Shown here piece by piece: positions 37,329 through 46,640 of a DNA stretch of 64,000 nucleotides. The DNA lies in contig NZ_CP080419.1 in assembly GCF_019457595.1 (NCBI RefSeq), forward strand, positions 3,472,001-3,536,000. Direction: 5' to 3'. The position numbers and the translations under genes were made by a program. Below the pieces are notes generated by a model. It saw nothing but the letters and a program-made list of their open reading frames with translations. It made no database searches and was not told the DNA's origin. The stretch's first letter is position 1. The number at the start of each line of letters is the position of its first letter. Origin of the DNA: Shewanella psychrotolerans (GTDB lineage: Bacteria > Pseudomonadota > Gammaproteobacteria > Enterobacterales > Shewanellaceae).

Positions 37329-39512
37329 ATGATGAAACAGATAATGAAACTAAAACCAATTAGTCTTGCCGTATTGTGTGCATTGAGTATTACTGCGCCA
37401 CTCGGCTATGCCCAAACCACTGCCAATGAAGCCGCAAGCAATACCTCAACAAAAGATGATATCGAAAAAATTGAAGTAACTGGTCGATACATACAAGGGT
37501 ATAACGCTCACTCGGTGAGCGGTGCATCACGACTCGATCTTGCTATTAGCGACATTCCACAATCGGTATCTGTGATCACCAATGCTCAACTAAGGGATTT
37601 TCAGCTCAACGACATTAATACCGCATTAGACAGTGCTACAGGTATTAATGTCGAACGCATTGAAACAGACCGAACCTATTACACTGCCCGCGGTTTTGAT
37701 GTCACTAATTTTCAAATCGATGGCGTTGGTCTGCCACTGACTAACGGCAATAGCCATGCCGACGAAGATACGGCAATTTATGATCGTGTCGAAGTTATTC
37801 GCGGGGCTAACGGCCTAATGACTGGCGTGGGTAATCCTTCTGCAACAGTTAACTTTATTCGTAAGCGCCCAACGGCCGATAACCAACTCAACCTGAGCGC
37901 AAGTTACGGCAGCTGGAATAACACTAGACTCGAAGCCGATGGTAGCGGCCGCCTTAATGACACCTTTGCCGCGCGAGTCGTTGCCGTAAAACAGACCAAA
38001 GACTCCTATTTAGATCGCTACGAAACCGATAAAACCGTACTTTACGCCTTCATCGAAGCCAACCTAAGTGACGACACCAGCATCTCGGTTAGCCATAGCT
38101 ATACCAACAATGATGCCAAGGGCAATAACTGGGGAGCACTGCCACTGTTCTACACCGATGGCAGCGCGACTAATTATGATCGCTCGACTAACACCTCTGC
38201 CGATTGGTCTAATTGGAAAGTGATTAAGCAAAACACCGTTGTCGAACTGAGTCATTACTTTAACGAGAACTGGCGATTACGCGCCACCTACTCACATAGA
38301 ACGACAGATGAAGATACCGAACTGTTCTACATTTATGGCACCCCAGATAAAACGACTGAACTTGGCCTAACAGGCTATGGCAGCGAATATGACTTAGATG
38401 AGAAACATGATCTTGCCGATGTTTATATCAGCGGTGATTTCGAACTATTCGGCCGAGAACATCAACTGGTCACAGGCGTTAATTACGCCGAGGTCAACTA
38501 TAATGACCTCTCGCTCTATGACTACACTACAGGTAATGGCTTCCCGCCAATATCCGATCTCAATACCTGGGATGGCAACACACCCAAACCAACATTTACC
38601 GATAGGCCCGATGGCAGTGATGTGAGTGCCAAACAACAAGCGGCATATATTACGGGTCGCTTTAATCTATTTGATGGCTTTCATCTGATCGCTGGTGGTC
38701 GTTTTAACAAATGGCAAGCGGAAGGCTTAGCCTATGGTAAAACACAAGACGCTGAAGACAGTGAGTTTATTCCTTATTTAGGTATGGTCTATCGATTTAT
38801 TCCCGAGCTCGTCGTTTACGCCAGCTATACCGAGACATTTAAATCGCAAACCGAGCTCGATATCAACGACCAAAACTTAGCGCCTGTCACGGGTGAAAGT
38901 AAGGAGATTGGTTTTAAGAGCGAACTGTTCGACGGCCGGCTACTCGCCAGTATCGCCTACTTTGATATTCAGCAAGTGAATTTGGCTGTTCCCGATCCTG
39001 ACACATCAGAACTGCCCCCAACTCAGCAACGTTATATTGGTGCAGATGGAATCAACAGCAAGGGTTATGAATTTGAAGTTGCTGGAGAACTGTTCGATGG
39101 TTTAAACCTTAGCCTAGGTTTCACCGATTTTGACATCGAGGGTAATGATAAAAACGCCGAACTCGTAGCCGCCTACACACCAAGCAAACTCTTAAAATTT
39201 GCCGCAACCTATGATGTCGCAGTAATAGAGGGACTCTCTGTCGGCATGAACATGCGCTGGCAAGATGACATTTATCGTAAGCAAGGCACTGTAGGCAAAG
39301 AGTTTGCCAACGCAGGCGAAGAGATCATCACTCGCCAAGATGCCTATGCCATTGTCGATTTAATGGCACGTTATCAGTTTAATGACCATCTTGAATTAAG
39401 CGTTAATGCCAATAACGTCACCGATGAGAAATACATCAATAGCCTCTATTGGGCACAAGGATTCTACGGCGCACCAGCAAACTATAGCGCAACCATAAGT
39501 TGGAAAATGTAA
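37329..39512 (+). CDS. TonB-dependent siderophore receptor
   Basis: A 727-residue outer-membrane receptor. Signal peptide to about residue 28 (ending GYAQ), TonB-box-like DDIEKIEVTGRY near 42-53, plug domain to about 165 with SDIPQSVSVITN, and a beta-barrel ending in the aromatic-rich SATISWKM typical of the C-terminal strand. It is closest to the FhuE/FpvA-type siderophore group. A Fur-like box precedes it, and no siderophore biosynthesis genes are nearby, so it may take up xenosiderophores. Confidence 0.92.
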   Translation: MMKQIMKLKPISLAVLCALSITAPLGYAQTTANEAASNTSTKDDIEKIEVTGRYIQGYNAHSVSGASRLDLAISDIPQSVSVITNAQLRDFQLNDINTALDSATGINVERIETDRTYYTARGFDVTNFQIDGVGLPLTNGNSHADEDTAIYDRVEVIRGANGLMTGVGNPSATVNFIRKRPTADNQLNLSASYGSWNNTRLEADGSGRLNDTFAARVVAVKQTKDSYLDRYETDKTVLYAFIEANLSDDTSISVSHSYTNNDAKGNNWGALPLFYTDGSATNYDRSTNTSADWSNWKVIKQNTVVELSHYFNENWRLRATYSHRTTDEDTELFYIYGTPDKTTELGLTGYGSEYDLDEKHDLADVYISGDFELFGREHQLVTGVNYAEVNYNDLSLYDYTTGNGFPPISDLNTWDGNTPKPTFTDRPDGSDVSAKQQAAYITGRFNLFDGFHLIAGGRFNKWQAEGLAYGKTQDAEDSEFIPYLGMVYRFIPELVVYASYTETFKSQTELDINDQNLAPVTGESKEIGFKSELFDGRLLASIAYFDIQQVNLAVPDPDTSELPPTQQRYIGADGINSKGYEFEVAGELFDGLNLSLGFTDFDIEGNDKNAELVAAYTPSKLLKFAATYDVAVIEGLSVGMNMRWQDDIYRKQGTVGKEFANAGEEIITRQDAYAIVDLMARYQFNDHLELSVNANNVTDEKYINSLYWAQGFYGAPANYSATISWKM

Positions 39513-39629
39513 CCACGCGGTCGATAACCTATGGGAATATGGCTGCCTCATGAGTTTGGCCGCTAGCCTTATTCTGATTGGTATTAATAAAGCTAATTCG
39601 CTTATTCATCTATTCACTTATTAAAATAT

Positions 39630-39667
39630 AAAGCCAGCAATCACGTAACGGTGAATTGCTGGCTTTT
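39630..39667. terminator. Terminator after TonB receptor
   Basis: Stem AAAGCCAGCAAT...ATTGCTGGCTTT with an inner CAC/GTG pairing and T-run, between convergent genes. Confidence 0.85.
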
Positions 39668-39699
39668 ATCATCAATAGTGTAAGAAAGGCTGTAATGGA

Positions 39700-40740
39700 T
39701 TAAATTAGGCTAGCTAACATCTCGTCTGAATACTCAACTAAAGGCTGATTATCACGTACTCGCTCTACATAATCAGGGTTAGCGATAAATGGACGACCAA
39801 TCGCTAACAGATCAAATTTACCATTGGCAATTGCTTCTGCCCCCGTTTGCGCACTATAGCTGCCGACACCCACTAAGGTTTTGCTGTAGTGTTTACGAGC
39901 ATAGCTTGATGCGCTGCCCTCTAAATAGTCGAATTCCATAGCATCATCGAAAATGCCAATATGCAAAAATGCCAGATCACGCTTCTCTATCTCCGCAAGG
40001 AAATAGTCGAATACCTGACGATCACGGCTATCAGCTTTCATGTTGACGTATGCCCCTGGAGAAACGCGTAACCCAGTGCGTTCATTACCAATGCGCTGAC
40101 AAATAGCATCGACAACGGCTAGTGGAAAACGCGCCATATTTTCAGGCGTTTCACCATATTCATCGGTGCGACGATTGCTGTCATGATGTAAAAACTGATC
40201 GATAAGGTAAGCATTTGCGCCATGGATCTCTACCCCATCAAAACCAGCATCTATCGCATTGGCGGCCGCTTGTGAGTAATCACTAACAAGTTGCTCGATA
40301 TCTTCATGGGTTACCGCTTTTGGTGTCTCATAGGTTAATTCACGTTGTCTAGGCACACTGCCTTCGATAGCGATGGCCGACGGTGCAATTGTCTGTCCGC
40401 CAAAGAAATGAGAATGAGCAACACGACCCGTGTGCCAGAGCTGAGCAAAAATTTTGCCGCCATTACTGTGCACGGCATTGGTAACCACTCGCCAACCATC
40501 GATCTGTTTGGGTGTGAACAAACCTGGCGTGTTGGGATAGCCCTGACCATCGGGGCGAATAATGACCGCTTCAGAAATGATCAGTCCTGCAGCCGCACGG
40601 CGACCATAGTAATCCGTCATAGCCTGAGTCGGTACTAGCTCGTCATCGGCCATACAGCGCGTGAGTGGTGCCATCAAAATTCTATTATTTAACGTAATGG
40701 TGTCGTTCAGTTTCAGGGGTTCAAATAGGTTAGCCGTCAT
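39700..40740 (-). CDS. Old Yellow Enzyme family alkene reductase (NemA-like)
   Basis: A 346-residue FMN reductase of N-ethylmaleimide-reductase type that reduces activated C=C bonds with NAD(P)H. Signatures: NNRILMAPLTRCMADDE near 18-34, FAQLWHTGRVAH near 96-107 and the substrate loop HGANAYLIDQFLHHDSNRRTD near 180-200. It diverges from a TetR regulator with three operator palindromes in the gap, the familiar nemR-nemA layout. Confidence 0.93.
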   Translation of the reverse strand: MTANLFEPLKLNDTITLNNRILMAPLTRCMADDELVPTQAMTDYYGRRAAAGLIISEAVIIRPDGQGYPNTPGLFTPKQIDGWRVVTNAVHSNGGKIFAQLWHTGRVAHSHFFGGQTIAPSAIAIEGSVPRQRELTYETPKAVTHEDIEQLVSDYSQAAANAIDAGFDGVEIHGANAYLIDQFLHHDSNRRTDEYGETPENMARFPLAVVDAICQRIGNERTGLRVSPGAYVNMKADSRDRQVFDYFLAEIEKRDLAFLHIGIFDDAMEFDYLEGSASSYARKHYSKTLVGVGSYSAQTGAEAIANGKFDLLAIGRPFIANPDYVERVRDNQPLVEYSDEMLASLI

Positions 40741-40784
40741 GATAAAACTCTCTTCAATAAAACTTGCTTTAAGAAATCTTCTTT

Positions 40785-40802
40785 CTTGAATGTACGTTCA
40801 AG
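40785..40802. promoter_or_regulatory. TetR operator palindrome 1
   Basis: CTTGAA-N6-TTCAAG, the first of three 18-bp palindromes in the OYE-TetR gap. Confidence 0.75.
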
Positions 40803-40811
40803 ATAAACTGA

Positions 40812-40829
40812 CTTGAACACGCATTCAAG
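40812..40829. promoter_or_regulatory. TetR operator palindrome 2
   Basis: CTTGAA-N6-TTCAAG, 27 bp from the first copy (start to start). The inner bases differ while the arms are identical. Confidence 0.75.
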
Positions 40830-40835
40830 AACTTT

Positions 40836-40853
40836 TTTGAACAAGCATTCAAA
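40836..40853. promoter_or_regulatory. TetR operator palindrome 3
   Basis: TTTGAA-N6-TTCAAA, 24 bp from the second copy and 43 bp before the TetR start. Confidence 0.75.
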
Positions 40854-40896
40854 AATGAGTACACTAACCAATATTATGTTGAAAATAGATTAGAAG

Positions 40897-41487
40897 ATGC
40901 GAAACGCCGAATTCGACCGCGAGCAAGTGTTAAGACAAGCCATGACCGCCTTTATGGCAAAAGGCTATGCCAAAACCAGTATGCAAGATCTCACTAAAGC
41001 CACAGGTTTACACCCTGGCTCGATCTACTGCGCTTTTGATAATAAGCGTGGATTACTTCTGGCTGCCTTGGAACAATATGTTAGCGACCGCAATCACGAA
41101 TTTGCGTTATTTTTCAATACTGATAACGGCTTTACCAAGCAGTTAAAAGCGTATCTCGACAACATAGTGCAAGAGTGTTTGAGCTGTGATACCGCCAGAG
41201 CCTGCTTACTAACCAAGGCATTAAACGAACTTGCAGAGCAAGATGATGATGTGCGCAACATTATCAACCAGTATTTACAAAACTGGCATCAAGCCTTGGC
41301 AGACAACTTTCAAGCGGCAATAGATAGCGGCGAACTAAGCAGCACTAAGAATAGCCTACATTTGGCGCGATACTTTGTAATGGGAGTTTATGGTTTACGC
41401 ACTTTTGCCCACAGTCAACCCGAGCCAGAGGTATTAAAAGATCTGGCTGAGCAGCTCTATCAAGATACCTGCTTAAGCTTTAGCTAG
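40897..41487 (+). CDS. TetR family repressor (NemR/AcrR-like)
   Basis: A 196-residue regulator with an N-terminal helix-turn-helix (MQDLTKATGLHPGSIYCAFDNKRGLL at about 29-54). The ligand domain has several cysteines (CLSCDTARACLL near 93-104) that could react with electrophiles, as in NemR. It is divergent from the Old Yellow Enzyme gene, and the three palindromes between them are its likely sites, so it would repress both genes until an electrophile arrives. The sensing residues are inferred. Confidence 0.88.
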   Translation: MRNAEFDREQVLRQAMTAFMAKGYAKTSMQDLTKATGLHPGSIYCAFDNKRGLLLAALEQYVSDRNHEFALFFNTDNGFTKQLKAYLDNIVQECLSCDTARACLLTKALNELAEQDDDVRNIINQYLQNWHQALADNFQAAIDSGELSSTKNSLHLARYFVMGVYGLRTFAHSQPEPEVLKDLAEQLYQDTCLSFS

Positions 41488-41534
41488 CGATCGCAACACT
41501 TCTACCTCTAACGTAAAACTCAGGTTCGGTCACT

Positions 41535-41978
41535 TTATTTCACCACCATCACAGGGCATTTTGCCTTATTGGCTAAGGCTTCAGCGACACTAGGGTTAAG
41601 CAAATGCGAAAGCCCGGTATGGCCGTGACTGGCAATGACGATCATACCCACGTCATTCTCTTCAGCGTCCAAGATCAGTTGGCCTAAAACACCGCCAGCC
41701 CTTACTTGACCAATAACCTTTAATCCTGCTGGCATACTCTTTTGGGCATCTTGAACTATCTGCTCTAACTTGCCATTAGCATAAGCGTGTAGGTGCTGTT
41801 CAAGCTCTTCATCACTCTCGACGATAATGCCGTAGTTATGGGCACCATAGGGTTCACTCACCACATGGATGATCCGTAAATCGACCCCATAAAGAGAGGC
41901 CATCTCTACGGCATAGCCTAATGCATGGGATGCCGTTTCAGAAAAATCTGTCGGGCATAATATTTGACGTGTACGCAT
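41535..41978 (-). CDS. Universal stress protein, UspA family (second of pair)
   Basis: A 147-residue Usp (ILCPTDFSETASHALGYAVEMA at about 5-26). The start at 41978 follows a purine-rich ribosome site; the upstream in-frame ATG is part of that site. The ATP-binding pattern GxxG-9x-G(S/T) is altered: ASHG is followed by NPS instead of a GS pair, so it may not bind ATP. It lies 78 bp after a paralogue. Confidence 0.9.
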   Translation of the reverse strand: MRTRQILCPTDFSETASHALGYAVEMASLYGVDLRIIHVVSEPYGAHNYGIIVESDEELEQHLHAYANGKLEQIVQDAQKSMPAGLKVIGQVRAGGVLGQLILDAEENDVGMIVIASHGHTGLSHLLNPSVAEALANKAKCPVMVVK

Positions 41979-42056
41979 CTCCCTTCTCCTCCTCATCTTC
42001 TTCCACGGCTTACCTTGGGTGAAGGTTTTCAGGTCGATAAACGATTAATGTGATGG

Positions 42057-42488
42057 CTATTTAACAACCAACACAGGACATTTAGCTCTATTAGCGACTG
42101 ATTCGGCCACATTAGTATGTAGGAAATGTGAAATACCTGTACGTCCATGACTGGCAATCACTATCATACCGGCATGGCTTTCTTCGGCTTCCGCCAAGAT
42201 TTCGGCCACCGCTTCACCACGACGTATCATGGTATCAACGACTAAGTTACTATCGAGTTTTGCCAGCAGCGATTTCATCTTCTCTGCAGCAGACTCTTCC
42301 ATTGACTTGGCTAGCTCATCAGGCGTGATCGCAAGGATTTGAAAATTTTCATCACCTACTGGCGGCTCAACCACATGCAGTAATCGAAAGCCAACCTGAT
42401 ACAAGTTCGCCATCTCAATGGCATAAGCAAGGGCGTGTGATGCTGTCTCAGAAAAATCTGTCGGACATAAAATAGGACCGGCTCTCAT
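42057..42488 (-). CDS. Universal stress protein, UspA family (first of pair)
   Basis: A 143-residue Usp close in sequence to its downstream neighbour (both begin R.ILCPTDFSETASHAL.YA.EMA). The ATG at 42488 has AAGGAGAT before it, preferred to an upstream start. The ATP motif is again changed (ASHGRTGISHFLHTN, no GS pair). The pair is a tandem duplication that has diverged. Confidence 0.9.
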   Translation of the reverse strand: MRAGPILCPTDFSETASHALAYAIEMANLYQVGFRLLHVVEPPVGDENFQILAITPDELAKSMEESAAEKMKSLLAKLDSNLVVDTMIRRGEAVAEILAEAEESHAGMIVIASHGRTGISHFLHTNVAESVANRAKCPVLVVK

Positions 42489-42646
42489 AGTAATCTCCTT
42501 AGCATTAATCACAGTTAAAATATCACAGGATAATGACACCTAGTTGATGGAGTTTTAGGCTAACCAATTGTCTAATTAAATCTACAGAACACCTAATTAG
42601 CCCTAAACAAGCCAAAGTTAACATTGAAATCAAATTAGCTTTAAAG

Positions 42647-43024
42647 TTAACTTAACCACTCAAGCGCTTTTTGCTTATCTTCGAAAAACTTAAACTCTCC
42701 AGGTGTAAACCAATTAGCAACCCGAGCCATCCATTGTTGCAGATCACCTTTACCCACAATAGCCACTTTCTTAAACTCTTTCCCATGTTTTAAACCAAGT
42801 TTCAAATCATCCCAAGCGGCATGAAGCGAAATACCTTTAAGTTCCGTTATATCTGCTAAAGCATAAATCTCGGGTTCTTCAATACCACTAAGGGCTGACT
42901 CAAGCACTGGCGTCATACGTTGATAGTCATCATGAGACAAACTACCCACCGCTTTAAGTGCCAGATAAAAATGGTCGCCATTACGCTCAATACCGATAGA
43001 GAAACCATGAATGACGTCGCTCAT
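42647..43024 (-). CDS. SpoIIAA-like STAS-fold protein
   Basis: A 125-residue protein of the SpoIIAA-like family (cytoplasmic STAS fold). Typical parts are FYLALKAVGSLSHDDYQRMTPVLESAL near 18-44, the DITELKGISLHAAWDDLKLGLKH block and VAIVGKGDLQQWMARVANWF near 88-107. Biochemical role unknown; some STAS proteins bind lipid or nucleotide. It precedes the Usp pair by about 160 bp on the same strand. Confidence 0.85.
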   Translation of the reverse strand: MSDVIHGFSIGIERNGDHFYLALKAVGSLSHDDYQRMTPVLESALSGIEEPEIYALADITELKGISLHAAWDDLKLGLKHGKEFKKVAIVGKGDLQQWMARVANWFTPGEFKFFEDKQKALEWLS

Positions 43025-43369
43025 ACCAACCTCCTGTTGTTCATGAATAAAGACGTATTGTTACCTCTTTAAGTGTAGTTTTATAGCATTGACATAATGT
43101 GATCAACGTCACACATCTTGCGGTGATAGATTAATAATTGACCTCAGGCTTTGAAATGGTAACATTAAACCGACTGATTAGTCGGTCTGGTACTTCCCGA
43201 TTGGAAGGGGTTAAAAGATTGAGATAAATGATGATTTCCCCCCATCTCCACAAAGCAATCAGCCCTGTTGTTAACTTCAACAGCAGTAAGACTTTTTAAT
43301 CTAAGTCTGTTAGCGCGGAGCCACTATTGTTGGCCAAGGTTTGCCATCTATTACATAAGGAAAGGCTTA
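43025..43369. other. Divergent regulatory region
   Basis: Between the STAS gene and the aldehyde dehydrogenase. It contains the ACCGACT/AGTCGGT palindrome (43169-43186); otherwise no gene. An upstream in-frame extension of the dehydrogenase to 43268 lacks a ribosome site. Confidence 0.4.
43169..43186. promoter_or_regulatory. TetR-type operator upstream of aldehyde dehydrogenase
   Basis: Arms ACCGACT and AGTCGGT are perfect inverted repeats around a 4-bp centre. It is the likely binding site of the TetR regulator encoded after the dehydrogenase. Confidence 0.65.
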
Positions 43370-44794
43370 ATGAATATGCCACTTGAACTTAACCCAAATG
43401 AGCAACTGCAACAGATATTGGCCAAACAGCAAGCCAGCTATCGACAACAACCGGCCCCAACATTAGATGAACGCAAACAGCAACTCGAAGCGCTAAAAGC
43501 GGCACTGCTCGCACGCCAAGAAGCGATTATCACAGCATTGAGTCAAGACTATGGCCATAGATCGAAAGATGACAGTCGCATCTCCGATATCATGCCCTGC
43601 ATCAACAATATCAACTACACCCTTAAGCACCTTAAAACCTGGATGAAACCGAGTCGTCGTCATGCAGGCATGTTACTCGCGCCCGCTAAAATCACGGTTC
43701 AATATCAACCCGTGGGCGTGGTCGGTATTATCGTACCGTGGAACTTTCCTGTGATGCTATCAATTGGTCCATTAATTACTGCGCTTGCAGCGGGCAACCG
43801 CGCCATGTTGAAACTCTCAGAATTTACTCCCCATACTAATGCCGTTTTAAAGCAGCTACTTAGCAGTCTATTTGATGAAACGCTCGTTGCCGTTATCGAA
43901 GGCGAAGCAGAGGTCGCCGCCGCCTTTTCATCCTTACCCTTTGATCATCTACTGTTTACAGGATCGACAACCGTGGGTCGGCATGTGATGCGCGCCGCCG
44001 CGGCAAACTTGACACCTGTAACCTTGGAGCTTGGCGGTAAGTCTCCGGTGATCGTTGCACCAGATATGCCACTCGATGAAGCCGTAGAGCGCATGATTTA
44101 TGGTAAGTGTTTAAATGCAGGCCAGATCTGCGTAGCCCCCGATTATGTGTTAATCCCCAAAGGAAAAGTGGACGGCTTTAAGCTTGCTTTTCAAACTAAG
44201 TTCAATGCGATGTATGGTTCCATTAGCAATAATGCGGACTATGGTGCCATCATCAATGAACGCCAATTTGATAGGCTCATCACGATACTTGAAGATGCGA
44301 AAGTCAAAGGTGCACAGATCACCTCGGCCAACGGTGAAGCGATCGATAATCAGCAGCGTAAAATCCCAACCCAATTGATCACTCAGGTCAACGATGAAAT
44401 GATTTTGATGCAAGATGAGATCTTTGGTCCGCTGCTGCCCATTATCGAATATGACACCCTAAATGACGCTATCGATTATGTTAACGATCGACCTCGTCCG
44501 CTGGCGCTCTATATCATGAGTTTTAATGAGGCAACTCAGCAGCATATTTTGTCTCACACTCATTCTGGTGGTGTTTGCATCAATGAAACCATATTCCATG
44601 TCGCCGCCGATGATGCACCATTTGGTGGCATAGGCCCCTCTGGGATGGGTCATTATCATGGTAAAGAGGGCTTCCTGACCATGAGCCATGCCAAAACCAT
44701 TTTGAGCCGAGGCAAGCTGAACACAGGCAAGCTAGTGCATCCGCCCTATGGCAACCCAATACAGAAACTGTTGATGAAGCTATTTTTACGCTAA
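43370..44794 (+). CDS. Aldehyde dehydrogenase (coniferyl aldehyde dehydrogenase-like)
   Basis: A 474-residue NAD(P)-dependent aldehyde dehydrogenase. It is the short class 3-like form with a hydrophobic C-terminus. Catalytic Cys is in NAGQICVAPDYV near 250 and the general-base Glu in ELGGKSPVIV near 220; NAD contacts are IIVPWNFPVML. The start at 43370 has AAGGAAAGG before it. A TetR gene follows on the same strand, and a TetR-like operator precedes it. Homologues oxidise coniferyl or fatty aldehydes; the substrate here is uncertain. Confidence 0.9.
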   Translation: MNMPLELNPNEQLQQILAKQQASYRQQPAPTLDERKQQLEALKAALLARQEAIITALSQDYGHRSKDDSRISDIMPCINNINYTLKHLKTWMKPSRRHAGMLLAPAKITVQYQPVGVVGIIVPWNFPVMLSIGPLITALAAGNRAMLKLSEFTPHTNAVLKQLLSSLFDETLVAVIEGEAEVAAAFSSLPFDHLLFTGSTTVGRHVMRAAAANLTPVTLELGGKSPVIVAPDMPLDEAVERMIYGKCLNAGQICVAPDYVLIPKGKVDGFKLAFQTKFNAMYGSISNNADYGAIINERQFDRLITILEDAKVKGAQITSANGEAIDNQQRKIPTQLITQVNDEMILMQDEIFGPLLPIIEYDTLNDAIDYVNDRPRPLALYIMSFNEATQQHILSHTHSGGVCINETIFHVAADDAPFGGIGPSGMGHYHGKEGFLTMSHAKTILSRGKLNTGKLVHPPYGNPIQKLLMKLFLR

Positions 44795-44823
44795 CCCCCT
44801 TTGATTAATGCGGATTGATTAAA

Positions 44824-44865
44824 ACAGTTTAACTAACACGGTTTAACTAACACAGTTTAACTAAC
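44824..44865. repeat. 14-bp x3 tandem repeat
   Basis: Three units of ACAGTTTAACTAAC (the middle one ACGG...) plus a degenerate fourth, in the gap between dehydrogenase and TetR genes. Confidence 0.9.
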
Positions 44866-44928
44866 GCGGTTTGAGTGCAACGAAGCGCCATTTATCACCA
44901 TTCATGGCGCGCTAAAATAGAGACAAAT

Positions 44929-45504
44929 ATGGGCATTACCGATAAAAAACAAGCCATCCTAGATACCGCATTAGCGCTATTTGTTGCCCAGGGCTTTCAT
45001 ACCACAACCACCGCGGCCATTGCGCGCCAAGCGGGCGTGGCAACGGGCACGCTGTTTCATCACTTTTCATCTAAAGACGCGCTATTAGACTATCTTTTTT
45101 TATCGATTAAACAGGAGTTTGCCGACGCAATCGTCGGCAGTGCGACCCAATCGACCGATCTTAAAACGAATGCCAAAAATCTGTGGTTCTGCGCGCTAAG
45201 CTGGGCGATAGCCAACCCACTTAAGCAGGAGTTTTTCCAGCTCTATTCTATGTCACCCACCATAGACCCATCGATTCGCTTCCAAGCGATGAATACCATT
45301 TTGGGCTTTATCACCACATTAATAGAAACAGGTCAGCAACAGGGGCTGATAGCCGATTATCCTATTGGGCTAATGCAAGACAATTGCCACGGCCAATATC
45401 TGGCGGCAACACGTTACTTCATCGACCACCCACAACACTGGCAGCTCGATAAACATAGAGAAGCCAGCTTCAAGCTTTTTTGGAATGGCATGGCGGCAAC
45501 TTGA
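44929..45504 (+). CDS. TetR family regulator
   Basis: A 191-residue regulator with a classic TetR helix-turn-helix (TTAAIARQAGVATGTLFHHFSSKDALLDYLF at about 22-52) and a ligand-binding C-terminus. I chose the ATG at 44929, just before the conserved region. Its position after the aldehyde dehydrogenase suggests that it controls that gene through the palindrome at 43169. Confidence 0.88.
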   Translation: MGITDKKQAILDTALALFVAQGFHTTTTAAIARQAGVATGTLFHHFSSKDALLDYLFLSIKQEFADAIVGSATQSTDLKTNAKNLWFCALSWAIANPLKQEFFQLYSMSPTIDPSIRFQAMNTILGFITTLIETGQQQGLIADYPIGLMQDNCHGQYLAATRYFIDHPQHWQLDKHREASFKLFWNGMAAT

Positions 45505-45516
45505 TATGTGGCAAGC

Positions 45517-46404
45517 TTACTCTTGCCAATCTTTAAAATGGGCAATCAAATAGTCGATAGCCATTCTGGCTCTCATGGGGAGAAAACGTCGATTTTGATA
45601 AACAATCCAGCTGGTTAATCCACTCGTCCAGTATGGTGCTAATACTGGCGTTAAGCTGCCTTTTTCAAGAGAGGTGACAAAGCTACTCTTGGGCAGATAG
45701 GCGATACCTAACCCTTGCTCGGCAGCAGCGATAACGGCGGGTACATTGTTACTGCGCCAACGCCCTTCCACCTTAATATTAAGCTCTGCATCAGTTTCGG
45801 GATGATGGAATAACCAGTGATCATTATTAGAAATAATGCAGCTGTGGCGCTTGAGATCATTAGGCATTTTCGGCGCGCTGTGCTCAGCTAAATATTCAGG
45901 GCTAGCCACCGCCATCATATCGCGATTCGCCAGCTTACGCGCCACCAAACCAGAGTCTTTTAGCGTGCCAAAACGAATAGCAAAGTCGATACCATCTTCG
46001 ACAAAATTAACCATGCGGCTATTAAAATCCATATCTATGGTTAACTCTGGATGCTCTGATGCAAACTTGATCAACACAGGCGCGATATATTGCTCAGCAA
46101 ATGCGCCTGCGGCGCTGACCCTTAATGTGCCATTGAGCTTGAGCTGTTGCTGACTCACCTCTTCGTTGGCTTGCTTTAACCCCACCAGCAAATTTTTGCA
46201 CTGTTGGTAATAACTCTGCCCAGCCTGAGTCAAGTTAACGCTACGAGTGGTTCGCGCAAACAGCGCACAACCTAACCGAGTCTCTAATCGCGAGATCTGA
46301 CGGCTCACATGGCTGGTCGAACTCCCAAGCTGGCGAGCCGCTGCCGAAAAACCATTAGACTCAGCCACCGCAATAAACTCGACAATACCTTCAAAGCTAT
46401 CCAT
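45517..46404 (-). CDS. LysR family regulator
   Basis: A 295-residue LysR-type regulator, CrgA/DsdC-like subgroup by its N-terminus. The winged helix is at about 3-60 (VAESNGFSAAARQLGSSTSHVSRQISRLETRLGCALF) with an effector domain from about 90. It diverges from a DJ-1/PfpI-family gene, its likely target, and a palindrome lies in the gap. Stop codons of this gene and the TetR gene are 12 bp apart and converge. Confidence 0.9.
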   Translation of the reverse strand: MDSFEGIVEFIAVAESNGFSAAARQLGSSTSHVSRQISRLETRLGCALFARTTRSVNLTQAGQSYYQQCKNLLVGLKQANEEVSQQQLKLNGTLRVSAAGAFAEQYIAPVLIKFASEHPELTIDMDFNSRMVNFVEDGIDFAIRFGTLKDSGLVARKLANRDMMAVASPEYLAEHSAPKMPNDLKRHSCIISNNDHWLFHHPETDAELNIKVEGRWRSNNVPAVIAAAEQGLGIAYLPKSSFVTSLEKGSLTPVLAPYWTSGLTSWIVYQNRRFLPMRARMAIDYLIAHFKDWQE

Positions 46405-46479
46405 ATCGCTTCACTCTCACCGCTTATTCAAAAACAAAGAAACACAAACAAAGCCAAAGCCTCTTGCACAGCTCACTCA

Positions 46480-46524
46480 ATAACAGCGCTTTCTATAACG
46501 GCGCTTGCTACAACAATGCTTTCT
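46480..46524. repeat. 15-bp x3 imperfect tandem repeat
   Basis: Three units of the form ATAACAGCGCTTTCT lie in the LysR leader. Units differ by two to four bases. Confidence 0.75.
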
Positions 46525-46538
46525 AAAACAACCTAGCC

Positions 46539-46557
46539 ATTGTTGCTATATAACAAT
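46539..46557. promoter_or_regulatory. LysR operator candidate
   Basis: ATTGTT-N7-AACAAT dyad contains a T-N11-A core as bound by LysR proteins, 84 bp before the DJ-1-family start. Confidence 0.5.
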
Positions 46558-46640
46558 AGTAATTTGCAAACTAAGCCAATTATCATAACACGCTGCAACA
46601 ATTACAATAGCTCCACTTTCAGCAAACGAGTTATCTAACG

